This document shows positions 1 to 5,853 of a stretch of DNA of 7,353 nt, piece by piece (within the stretch, counting starts at the first letter, position 1; each line of letters begins with the position of its first letter). Position numbers and translations under genes: made by a program. A model generated the notes under the pieces. That model ran no database searches. It worked only from the letters and a program-made list of their open reading frames with translations, and was not told the origin of the DNA. The DNA is from Lentisphaeria bacterium (GTDB taxonomy: Bacteria; Verrucomicrobiota; Lentisphaeria; Oligosphaerales; Oligosphaeraceae), in the NCBI GenBank assembly GCA_024405235.1, contig JAKSPA010000074.1, forward strand, positions 1 through 7,353. Reading direction: 5' to 3'.

Positions 1-652
1 GAAGCTGGTCGAACTTGACGGTGCCGACCGTATGGATGCGTGGATCGCTTCCGATGACGCGTTCCAGACGTGCCTGGTCTTCGGGAGTCTGTACACAGAG
101 GGCATCGTATGAGTGGAAGAGCGGTCTGAAGAAGAAGCCCCATTTGGCGTAGCCCGCACTGGATTTGTCCGAAAAACGTCCGTTCACGAGGACGAGTTTC
201 GCGTTGTGTTTCTTCGCCTGTCTGATAAGATTCGGCCAGATTTCGACTTCAAGAATGGCGACCATGCGCGGACGAATCAGATTGTATGCATGTCTGACCA
301 TCCACCAGCAGTCGAGCGGACAGTAGATCGGCACCACTTGCGGGGGGAGTTTCTTCACGGCGGTGTCAAAGCCAGTCGCGGTTCCGCACGAAAAGACGAA
401 CTCTTCGTCTGGATGTCTTTCCAGCCAAGATTTGATGAACGACAGCGCCTCCACGGCTTCGCCGACCGACACCGCATGCACCCACACGGGCGCCTTGAGA
501 GCCGCCAGACGGGCCTTTGTCTCCTTAGGGAATATTCCGAAGCGTTCCCAGAAGTCGCGTGTCAGTCCGCCGCGTTTGATGCAGTGCACTGCATAGAATG
601 GCAAATAGACGAGCAGGAGAATTGGGAAAAGAATGTTGTATATCAGAAACAT
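1..652 (-). CDS. waaA: 3-deoxy-D-manno-octulosonic acid (Kdo) transferase, N-terminal half (partial)
   Basis: This is the first 217 codons of a Kdo transferase; the 3' part lies beyond base 1. The enzyme moves Kdo from CMP-Kdo onto lipid A precursor at the inner face of the cytoplasmic membrane, an early step of LPS core synthesis. I translated it by hand. A hydrophobic N-terminal anchor (about residues 2-24) is followed by WERFG (35-39), whose Glu36 aligns with the catalytic Glu of the family. Next come VWVHAVSVGE (56-65), the hallmark of the GT30 N-terminal domain, EVEIWPN (135-141), NGRFSDKSSAGY (157-168) and GTVKFDQ near the edge. These line up with E. coli KdtA (about 425 aa), so about half is present. 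ATG at 652 is the first ATG after an in-frame TGA 9-11 bases upstream, but I see no Shine-Dalgarno sequence. It lies 136 nt after glgB on the same strand, with a tandem repeat between them. Confidence 0.93.
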   Translation of the reverse strand, partial: MFLIYNILFPILLLVYLPFYAVHCIKRGGLTRDFWERFGIFPKETKARLAALKAPVWVHAVSVGEAVEALSFIKSWLERHPDEEFVFSCGTATGFDTAVKKLPPQVVPIYCPLDCWWMVRHAYNLIRPRMVAILEVEIWPNLIRQAKKHNAKLVLVNGRFSDKSSAGYAKWGFFFRPLFHSYDALCVQTPEDQARLERVIGSDPRIHTVGTVKFDQL

Positions 653-700
653 GGTGTGAATTCAAATGGAAAGCTTTTCAGGCGTTGCAGTTAATATAAT

Positions 701-763
701 GGGCCATGTGGGCCACGTGGGCCACGTGGGAGTGATGGGCCACGTGGGTCACGTGGGAGTGAT
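701..763. repeat. GC-rich tandem repeat of 9-bp units (27-bp higher-order period)
   Basis: Seven consecutive 9-bp units fill this stretch: gggccatgt, gggccacgt, gggccacgt, gggagtgat, gggccacgt, gggtcacgt, gggagtgat. The last six form two copies of a 27-bp unit (710-736 and 737-763) differing at one base. Unit junctions create the self-complementary octamer CCACGTGG (713-720, 722-729, 740-747) and the variant TCACGTGG. The array lies between the end of glgB and the start of waaA on the minus strand, so it would be in the transcript if the two are co-transcribed. Read on the plus strand it gives Gly-His-Val repeats, but I do not think it is translated. Its function is unknown; a protein-binding site, an mRNA structure or a mobile repeat are all possible. 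Confidence 0.88.
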
Positions 764-767
764 GGAA

Positions 768-782
768 GCCGTTTCGCACGGC
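768..782 (-). other. small hairpin just after the glgB stop codon
   Basis: A 5-bp perfect stem (768-772 with 778-782, GCCGT/ACGGC) with a 5-nt loop lies 6 nt past the glgB stop. No T tract follows on the minus strand, so it does not look like a classical intrinsic terminator. It could stabilise the 3' end or act with the adjacent repeat. It is short enough to occur by chance. Confidence 0.3.
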
Positions 783-788
783 GTGTTG

Positions 789-2840
789 TCATATTTCCTT
801 TGGCAGGCAGGGACCGCTGCTGCCTTGTAGGCCGTCCATGTTTTCCAGAATTATAGCGGTTCTATTTGGAATATAGACGGAAACATGTCTGTATTCACCT
901 TTGGGCGACACATTGAAGAAATGCTGTCCGCCTTCGATTCTGGAGAAGCCGTCGTATTGCGGTGCGTCTGAATCGAGAACGAGCGCATATTCCTCTGCCT
1001 GGCATGGAATAATGAAATCCGGATAGCATTCTGTCGGATGGAAATTGAAGATGCAGAGAAGACCGTCGCGTTCGAATGCGATGACATGTCTGTCATTGTC
1101 GGTGAGCCTGTGTTCAGGCGCTTTCGCATAGAAGTCCGGATGCCTTCTCAGGAGGGCGATCATGGCCTTGTCGAAATCGTTCAACTTGTGGAATCTGAGA
1201 TTCGGATCGTCGCAGAGATCCCAACGTCTGCGTGCGTGGTCGAATGACCATCCATTGCCTTCGCGTGGGAAATCCAGCCATTCTGGATGTCCGAATTCAT
1301 TGCCCATGAAATTCAGATAGCCGTGTCCCGCTGTGGTGGCGGTGATCAGTCGTGCCATTTTGTGGAGGGCGATGCCGCGGTCGACAAGAAGGTTGTGGCT
1401 GTCGACGTCCATTGCGTTGTACATCGCTGTTCTGAGGCATCTGAAGAGGAAGGTCTGTCTGCCGACTAGCGCCTGGTCGTGGCATTCAACATACGAGATG
1501 GTCTTTTCATCTTCGCGTCGGTTCGTGAGTTCATCCCACAAGCCGCCGATGTCCCAGAATTCGTCAGGACGGTCTAGCAATGTGAACCAGTAGTCCGTTA
1601 CGCCCATTGCGAGTCGGAAATCGAATCCCATGCCGCCGTCTTTCACGCTCATGCCGAGGCCAGGCATTCCTGAGACGTCTTCCGCGATGGTCCATACGCC
1701 TTTCTTGATATCATGGCACAGTTCGTTTGCCATTGTGAGATATGCGACGGAGTCCCAGTCGACGTTTTCGTTGAAGTAGTCGCCGTAGGACGTGAAGGCG
1801 TGTCCGAGGCCGTGGTCGAAATAGAGCATGCTCGTCACGCCATCGAATCTGAATCCGTCGATATGGAATTCCTCAAGCCAATAGCGGCAGTTCGAGAGAA
1901 GGAATCGCGCGACCTGTGGCTTTCCATAGTTGAAGCAATAGGAATTCCATGCGGGATGTTCGCCTTTGGCGCCAGAATTGAAGAACTGGAAACGGCTTCC
2001 TGCGAAATTTCCGAGTCCTTCGAGTTCGTTCTTGACCGAATGCGAATGGACGATGTCCATGATCACGCGAAGCCCCAGACCGTGTGCCGTATCGACAAGA
2101 TACTTGAGATCGTCTGGTGAGCCGAAGGTGTCTGTCGGAGAGTAGTAGTTCGACACATGGTAGCCGAAGGACGCGTAATAGGGGTGTTCGGCGACGGCCA
2201 TCAACTGGACGCATGTGTAACCGCCTTCTGCAATGCGCGGGAGGATGTTGTCCGCAAATTCGCGGAAGGTTCCGACCTTCGGATCGATTTGAGCGATACC
2301 AACATGCGCTTCATAGACGAGCGCCAGCGGGGACGGATGGAAGTCGTCGTTCTTCCATTCGTAGGGGGCATCCGGAGCCCAGACCACCGCGTTGAAGATG
2401 ACATGTCCGTCCCGCTGTTTTTCGCGTCTGATATGGCGCGTGGCGGTCGGCAGCCTCCAGCCGCTTCCGCCGTCCCATTCGAGATAGAGTTGAAAAGCCT
2501 GTCCATGACTGATCAGCGGAGCGGGAATTTCGACTTCCCAGTCCTCCGTGCCATCGACTGGATGCAATTCAAACCATGGCGACGACGCCCAGTCGTTGAA
2601 TTCGCCCATGAGGCATGCGTATTTCGCCGTGGGAAGCCACTCGCGGAAGAGCCAGTTGCCGTTTGGAAGGCGATGCAGGCCGTAGCGCAAGTGCCAGTCT
2701 GCGATTTCCGCAAGGCGGCTATGCGCCACCCCCAGAATCTCGCGGCGGCGTTTCGCAACGAATTCCTGCCTGGTCAGATATGCGTCAAGATGTGGCTCCA
2801 GCCATGGATCCTGAAAGATTTTCGGCTTTTCAGTCGTCAT
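789..2840 (-). CDS. glgB: 1,4-alpha-glucan branching enzyme, eukaryotic-type (GH13_8)
   Basis: This 683-aa enzyme cuts alpha-1,4-glucan chains and rejoins them by alpha-1,6 bonds, making the branches of glycogen in the cytoplasm. An N-terminal helical part (about 1-55) leads into a CBM48 domain (about 60-155, with GEFNDW at 79-84), the GH13 barrel (about 170-540) and an all-beta C-terminal domain. Catalytic residues are visible: nucleophile Asp333 in DGFRFDG, acid/base Glu387 in AEDVSG, and Asp455 in ECHDQALVG; His265/His267 lie in DIVHSH. Stretches such as YEAHVGIAQ, AVAEHPYYASFGY, and GYLNFMGNEFGHPEWLDFPR match plant and animal branching enzymes much better than the E. coli GlgB type. ATG at 2840 has AAGGA 9 nt upstream. 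The gene starts 21 nt after the glgA stop, so the two very probably form one operon. The reading frame is intact. Confidence 0.96.
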   Translation of the reverse strand: MTTEKPKIFQDPWLEPHLDAYLTRQEFVAKRRREILGVAHSRLAEIADWHLRYGLHRLPNGNWLFREWLPTAKYACLMGEFNDWASSPWFELHPVDGTEDWEVEIPAPLISHGQAFQLYLEWDGGSGWRLPTATRHIRREKQRDGHVIFNAVVWAPDAPYEWKNDDFHPSPLALVYEAHVGIAQIDPKVGTFREFADNILPRIAEGGYTCVQLMAVAEHPYYASFGYHVSNYYSPTDTFGSPDDLKYLVDTAHGLGLRVIMDIVHSHSVKNELEGLGNFAGSRFQFFNSGAKGEHPAWNSYCFNYGKPQVARFLLSNCRYWLEEFHIDGFRFDGVTSMLYFDHGLGHAFTSYGDYFNENVDWDSVAYLTMANELCHDIKKGVWTIAEDVSGMPGLGMSVKDGGMGFDFRLAMGVTDYWFTLLDRPDEFWDIGGLWDELTNRREDEKTISYVECHDQALVGRQTFLFRCLRTAMYNAMDVDSHNLLVDRGIALHKMARLITATTAGHGYLNFMGNEFGHPEWLDFPREGNGWSFDHARRRWDLCDDPNLRFHKLNDFDKAMIALLRRHPDFYAKAPEHRLTDNDRHVIAFERDGLLCIFNFHPTECYPDFIIPCQAEEYALVLDSDAPQYDGFSRIEGGQHFFNVSPKGEYRHVSVYIPNRTAIILENMDGLQGSSGPCLPKEI

Positions 2841-2849
2841 TTATGTCAA

Positions 2850-2854
2850 TCCTT
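2850..2854 (-). promoter_or_regulatory. ribosome binding site of glgB
   Basis: AAGGA on the minus strand, 9 nt before the glgB ATG, inside the 21-nt gap after glgA. It supports the chosen start and independent initiation within a glgA-glgB transcript. Confidence 0.7.
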
Positions 2855-2861
2855 GCGGGGC

Positions 2862-4523
2862 TTAGTCTGCATTCCACTCGACAAGTTTGCGATGGAGCAT
2901 GCGCTCGTAGAGATCGATGTATGCCTGTGCGGTCTGGCGGTGGTTGAAGCGGTCTTTGCTTTCCTGCATTACGCGGGCGATTTCGTTCTTGCGCACCTTC
3001 GCGGGTTGCGCCCAGAAGGCCATGGCCTGGTCGATTGCCCAGAAGAGACCGCTGTCGTCGAAATTTTTGAAAATGAAGCCATTGCCCTTGTGGTTGACGA
3101 CATCCAAATCGGAGACGGTGTCATGCAGACCGCCTGTATCGTGGACGATGGGCAGGCTTCCGTAGATTGGTGCGGTCATCTGAGGCAGTCCGCAAGGTTC
3201 GTAGCTGGAGGGCATCAGAATGAAATCTGATGCGGCGAAGCCCTGTTTCGAGAGCGCCTTGTCGAAAGAGAGCACGGCGACCAGATTGTGGAACTGGTGC
3301 TGGTCTGCTATGCTGCGGAATACATGCTGATAGGGGCCGTCGGCGACGAATGCGAATTGAATCTGCTTGTCCCAGTATTTGTGCACGACATCGTAGAGGA
3401 TGTCCGCAAGCAGCTGCGGGCCTTTTTGGATTGGATCGAGGCGGGATGGCCAGAAGAAGAGCGGAGCGTCTGGATTGACGGAGAGGCCGACCTTTTCCTG
3501 GAAGGCGGCTTTGATTTGCCGCTTTGTCTCTGCATGATTTTCGAAGGAGTAGTGCGTTTCGAGAAGCGGATCGATGTTCGGATCGTCGTCATGATCCGGT
3601 GCGTTGAGGATTCCGGAAGCCACTCCCGCGTAGTATTTGTTGGCGATTTCGTTTCTGATGTAACCAGGCACGAAGCCATGTTTTCCGTCGACGATTTCGC
3701 GAAGGAATGTCGGCGACACGGTGTTGATGAAATGGCTTGAGAAGATTCCGGAGGTCAGGAAGTCCACGCGGTTGTTGGAACGGCTTTCTTCGTAGGACCA
3801 TGGTGGGCGTTCGAAGTAAAGATTGTGCCAGAAGAACGCCGCGTCGATTCCCGCGTTTTCGATTTGCTCCATAGTGGTTTTTTGCGTATGGATGTTATGG
3901 AGCGTGAAGAGGCTTGGGATGTGCATGCGTCTGGCGAAAGCGGGAAGCAGTCCCGTCATCCAGTCGTTGCAGTGGATCAGATCAGGCTGGAGTTCCGGAA
4001 TCGTGTGGTTTATGACCTCACGCTGAAATGCGAGACTGATGTGGACCGAGCGTTCGGGATCGCCTGAATACACGCGTTCGCGGTAATTGAAAATGTAGTC
4101 TTTTGCGAAATGGACGCGTTCCTGAGGAACTGCGTTGGCCAAATCGAGACAGAGCATTTCATAATGATCCAATTTGCTGGGATCGATATGGTAGAGCTTG
4201 CGATAGAAGGGGAGGGCGACATGGACGTCCGCTCCCATGTTGTAAAGCGCGGAGACAAGCGAGGCGGAGACGTCGGCCAGTCCGCCTGCCTTTGAAGAAT
4301 ATGAAACCTGCTGGTTTGTCAAGTCGTCATATTGGTTCGTGTCATATCCGTTGCTCAGAATCTGCTGTGGAAGATATGTGATTTCTGGAGTGACCACGAG
4401 AATCTTAGGACAATCCTGACGTGCGCCTTCGCGATGCAGAATCTGCACGTCCGAATTAGTGTCCATCAGTTCTTCGTTGCTTTTCAACGGAACCCACTTC
4501 GGTGCTTCATTTTGATTTGCCAT
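2862..4523 (-). CDS. glgA: glycogen synthase (GT5 family)
   Basis: This 553-aa GT5 enzyme adds glucose from a nucleotide sugar (ADP-glucose in most bacterial members) to the non-reducing end of alpha-1,4-glucan. Seen motifs: KAGGLADVSASL from Lys78 (the K-x-G-G-L substrate loop; Thr is usual at the second position), HCNDWMTGLLP (184-194), TLHNIH (207-212), PSRLDPIQKG (359-368, Arg361 and Lys367 at nucleotide-sugar-binding positions), SSYEPCGLPQ (439-448, Glu442) and DTGGLHDTV (462-470). E. coli GlgA has about 477 aa. This one has about 38 extra residues at the N-terminus and about 25 more between ILVVTPEITYLP and the KAGGL loop. ATG at 4523 is preceded by AAGGAG at 11 nt, which favours the long form over Met20. 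It lies downstream of the CBM48 protein gene and directly upstream of glgB. Donor choice (ADP- or UDP-glucose) cannot be read from the sequence. Confidence 0.95.
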   Translation of the reverse strand: MANQNEAPKWVPLKSNEELMDTNSDVQILHREGARQDCPKILVVTPEITYLPQQILSNGYDTNQYDDLTNQQVSYSSKAGGLADVSASLVSALYNMGADVHVALPFYRKLYHIDPSKLDHYEMLCLDLANAVPQERVHFAKDYIFNYRERVYSGDPERSVHISLAFQREVINHTIPELQPDLIHCNDWMTGLLPAFARRMHIPSLFTLHNIHTQKTTMEQIENAGIDAAFFWHNLYFERPPWSYEESRSNNRVDFLTSGIFSSHFINTVSPTFLREIVDGKHGFVPGYIRNEIANKYYAGVASGILNAPDHDDDPNIDPLLETHYSFENHAETKRQIKAAFQEKVGLSVNPDAPLFFWPSRLDPIQKGPQLLADILYDVVHKYWDKQIQFAFVADGPYQHVFRSIADQHQFHNLVAVLSFDKALSKQGFAASDFILMPSSYEPCGLPQMTAPIYGSLPIVHDTGGLHDTVSDLDVVNHKGNGFIFKNFDDSGLFWAIDQAMAFWAQPAKVRKNEIARVMQESKDRFNHRQTAQAYIDLYERMLHRKLVEWNAD

Positions 4524-4534
4524 CCTAATGGAAT

Positions 4535-4540
4535 CTCCTT
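4535..4540 (-). promoter_or_regulatory. ribosome binding site of glgA
   Basis: AAGGAG on the minus strand, 11 nt before the ATG at 4523. It decides for the long N-terminal form of GlgA rather than a start at Met20, which has no comparable site. Confidence 0.7.
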
Positions 4541-4542
4541 TG

Positions 4543-4548
4543 ATTATA
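4543..4548 (-). promoter_or_regulatory. possible -10 element upstream of glgA
   Basis: A perfect TATAAT sits on the minus strand 19 nt before the glgA ATG. There is no good -35 hexamer at 16-18 nt. A TTGACG lies only 12 nt upstream, which is too close. Transcription from here would begin inside or near the ribosome binding site and give a very short leader. It may be a chance match. It is noted because a terminator separates glgA from the preceding gene, so glgA probably needs its own promoter in 4524-4633. Confidence 0.25.
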
Positions 4549-4633
4549 GGGGAAAACTTACGTCAAAAAGGAAATATATTCCCAAATTCGGTTGATAGCA
4601 TCAATTCGTAGTAGATAATTTGCTGCGTGATGC

Positions 4634-4697
4634 AAAAAAAACATCATTGGCAGGCGCCTGTCTTCAGGAGAATCCAGACGCCGTGCCGCCGATGTTT
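4634..4697 (-). terminator. long imperfect hairpin with T8 tract, likely intrinsic terminator of the CBM48 protein gene
   Basis: Directly after the TAG stop (4698-4700) the transcript can fold into four stacked stems: 4691-4697 with 4639-4645 (AAACATC/GATGTTT), 4684-4687 with 4649-4652, 4680-4682 with 4653-4655, and 4676-4679 with 4660-4663. That makes 18 pairs around a 12-nt loop. The last stem runs into eight consecutive T on the minus strand (4641-4634). The inner 3' arm contains a separate perfect palindrome, CAGGCGCCTG (4651-4660), which could form a competing hairpin. Position and T tract argue for Rho-independent termination, full or partial, before glgA. Confidence 0.65.
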
Positions 4698-5135
4698 CTA
4701 GTCGATGTCGGAAGTGACGACAAGGACGTTGTTCTGTGTGCCGAACTCGTTGGGCTCGGTGTTTGGGTTTGATGGATCCAGAATCCACTGTCCATCAACC
4801 ACGAGCTTGTATTGATAAATGCCTGACTTCAAGAGGAAACGGACGAAATATTCGCCAGTGCCCTTTTCGTCGACGAGCTGTTTTGCGGTTGCGTCCCAGT
4901 TGTTGAAAGAACCTGCGATGAATACTTGTCTGCCTGGATCGCTGACATATTTGATTGCGACGCGATGACCTCTTGGCTGGCCTGCGCGTGCGCTGGGCTT
5001 CTTAGCCGCGCTCTTTGGTGTCGCTGTTGCGGAAACTTTCGCTGTCTTTGATGCTTTCTTTGCGGCAGGTGCCTTCTTCTCGATCGTTTTTTTTGCAGTG
5101 GAGACCTTCTCGCTGGTTTCTTTCTTGCTGACCAT
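4698..5135 (-). CDS. Lys/Ala-rich-tailed CBM48 (isoamylase early-set) glycogen-binding protein
   Basis: This 145-aa protein has two parts. Residues 1-56 are low in complexity and strongly basic: 14 Lys in the first 50, mixed with Ala, Ser and Thr (for example KKAPAAKKASKTAK), resembling histone H1 tails. Residues about 58-141 form a CBM48/AMPK-beta-like carbohydrate-binding domain: VFIAGSFNNWD (71-81), YQYKLVVDGQWILDP (107-121), and FGTQNNVLVV (131-140). Trp80, Lys110, Trp117 and Asn135 fall at positions that bind glycogen in AMPK beta subunits. No catalytic domain, signal peptide or membrane segment is seen. ATG at 5135 has AAAGG 7 nt upstream. It is followed by a terminator, then glgA and glgB, which points to a glycogen-associated role. 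Scaffolding, targeting or anchoring to nucleic acid are inference. No gene name is known to me. Confidence 0.9.
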   Translation of the reverse strand: MVSKKETSEKVSTAKKTIEKKAPAAKKASKTAKVSATATPKSAAKKPSARAGQPRGHRVAIKYVSDPGRQVFIAGSFNNWDATAKQLVDEKGTGEYFVRFLLKSGIYQYKLVVDGQWILDPSNPNTEPNEFGTQNNVLVVTSDID

Positions 5136-5142
5136 TTTTTTA

Positions 5143-5147
5143 CCTTT
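5143..5147 (-). promoter_or_regulatory. ribosome binding site of the CBM48 protein gene
   Basis: AAAGG on the minus strand, 7 nt before the ATG at 5135, within an A-rich leader. It supports this start. Confidence 0.55.
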
Positions 5148-5223
5148 TTCTTTTTTATGAATTTTGACAAAAAATACCCTGAAAGGCGCCTGTTTTTACC
5201 CTTAAATCGGTAATGGGCCGTAA

Positions 5224-5237
5224 TTTAATATATTAAA
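5224..5237. promoter_or_regulatory. 14-bp perfect AT palindrome in the divergent spacer
   Basis: TTTAATATATTAAA reads the same on both strands. It lies about 90 nt upstream of the CBM48 gene start. It could be a regulator-binding site or part of a -10 region on either strand, but in such AT-rich sequence a chance palindrome is quite possible. Confidence 0.3.
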
Positions 5238-5493
5238 CCAAAACTGCAAGTTGATATGTGAACTTTATTTGAAACTCCGCAGAGAATGCATAATGTTGCA
5301 ACAAAGGGATGAGCGCACTAATATCGCACGGTCTCTTACTGCGGCGGCTAACAGGAAATCATCATGCTCGCACAGGAGTTATAACTTTTGTGACTTTCAA
5401 GACGTATGGGTTGAACAATTTCGCCAGAAAATTATCTTTTGCCTTATGACGAAAGAAATTTTTTCAAAAAAACAAATCGTTGCGACTGCGACA

Positions 5494-5685
5494 ATGAAAA
5501 AGATGACATTTGCGTCGATCGTCTTCTTGTTCATTGTCATGCAAAGTGTCGTTCGTCCGAAGGCGACAGTTGAGATTCATCGATTGATTCCGAAGGCGTC
5601 AGAAGAAGTGTCGGAGGAGATGAAAGTGCACATTCCGTGCCATCTCATGCAAAAAATGCAAAAAAAATACGGTCCTGCTTATTGA
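5494..5685 (+). CDS. possible small membrane or secreted peptide (63 aa)
   Basis: I do not recognise this product. The reading frame gives MKKM followed by a hydrophobic stretch (about residues 5-20, TFASIVFLFIVMQSVV) and then a charged tail with SEEVSEEMKV and KMQKKYGPAY. This resembles a signal peptide or one membrane anchor with a short exported domain. Codon choice (GCG, CCG, TCG, GTC, ATC) resembles the neighbouring real genes, unlike the frame further upstream, which is the main argument for coding. No Shine-Dalgarno sequence is seen. An ATG at 5446 would add 16 residues and also lacks one. The TGA ends just upstream of the SRP RNA promoter region. It may be spurious. Confidence 0.33.
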   Translation: MKKMTFASIVFLFIVMQSVVRPKATVEIHRLIPKASEEVSEEMKVHIPCHLMQKMQKKYGPAY

Positions 5686-5690
5686 ATCGC

Positions 5691-5718
5691 TTTCAATTCT
5701 TTAGATGAGGTGTATATT
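5691..5718 (+). promoter_or_regulatory. likely promoter of the SRP RNA gene
   Basis: TATATT at 5713-5718 lies 8 nt before the predicted 5' end of the SRP RNA (about 5726-5727), the right distance for a -10 box. The matching -35 is weak: TTTCAA at 5691-5696, 16 nt upstream. The -10 assignment rests mainly on its position relative to the RNA helix. Confidence 0.4.
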
Positions 5719-5725
5719 AAGGAAT

Positions 5726-5850
5726 GTCGTGTCGCTTGTGTCGGAACCTGTGCGGCAAGGTGTTTGTGAACCGGGTCAGATGGGGAACCAAGCAGCCCTA
5801 AGCAGGCAACTTGGGTGCCAGTCATTCCGGCGCAGGCGGCGCGATTTTTT
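5726..5850 (+). ncRNA. ffs: signal recognition particle RNA (4.5S-type, small bacterial SRP RNA)
   Basis: This is the RNA core of the signal recognition particle. With the protein Ffh it delivers ribosomes making membrane proteins to FtsY. The conserved domain IV is clear at 5773-5798: GGG pairs with CCC, the symmetric loop TCAGA faces AGCAG, and TGG/CCA (5781-5783, 5788-5790) closes a GGAA tetraloop at 5784-5787. The ends are joined by a helix I traced base by base: 5727-5746 pairs with 5825-5844 over 20 positions, including several G-U pairs, without a mismatch. The RNA is about 120-125 nt, slightly longer than the 114 nt of E. coli, and there is no sign of the long Alu-bearing Bacillus form. 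It lies upstream of dnaX in the same direction. The exact ends are inferred from the helix. Confidence 0.93.
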
Positions 5851-5853
5851 TTT
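5845..5853 (+). terminator. intrinsic terminator of the SRP RNA gene (T9 tract)
   Basis: Nine T follow directly on the 3' arm of the SRP RNA closing helix (5825-5844), so the GC-rich end helix of the RNA can serve as the terminator stem. This makes read-through into dnaX unlikely, and dnaX would then need its own promoter in 5854-6044. Confidence 0.7.

Larger units (their letters stand above)
5136..5493. other. AT-rich spacer between divergent transcription units, no convincing gene
   Basis: About 360 nt lie between the start of the minus-strand CBM48 gene and the candidate small plus-strand peptide. The plus frame stays open from a TTG at 5251, but its codons (ATA, AGA, AGG) are unlike those of the surrounding genes, so I do not call it coding. 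The stretch must hold the minus-strand promoter of the CBM48 gene, but no -35/-10 pair with good spacing stands out. Two palindromes are visible: AGGCGCCT (5184-5191) and a 14-bp AT-only palindrome (5224-5237). No tRNA or other RNA gene was recognised. Confidence 0.6.

Noticed and set aside
113..694. Long plus-strand open frame (193 codons)
   Set aside because: It lies opposite waaA, whose minus-strand translation shows clear Kdo transferase motifs; the plus frame gives no recognisable protein.
701..763. CRISPR array
   Set aside because: The repeats are contiguous 9-bp units without unique spacers, and no cas genes are present.
699..830. 43-aa plus-strand frame starting MGHVGHVGHVG over the tandem repeat
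   Set aside because: It has no ribosome binding site, its first half is only the translated repeat, and it runs into the antisense of the glgB 3' end.
2157..3230. 357-codon plus-strand open frame
   Set aside because: It is antisense to the glgA/glgB junction, both of which have strong family motifs; its length reflects codon bias on the opposite strand.
5164..5169. Perfect TTGACA on the plus strand
   Set aside because: No -10-like hexamer lies 16-18 nt downstream (the GC-rich palindrome is there), so it was not called a promoter.
4829..5170. Very basic 113-codon minus-strand frame overlapping the CBM48 gene
   Set aside because: Its Lys/Arg richness is the frame-shifted reading of the Lys codons of the real gene; it lacks any domain.
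5251..5445. Upstream part of the plus-strand open frame leading into the small peptide
   Set aside because: It starts with TTG, has no ribosome binding site and uses codons unlike the neighbouring genes.
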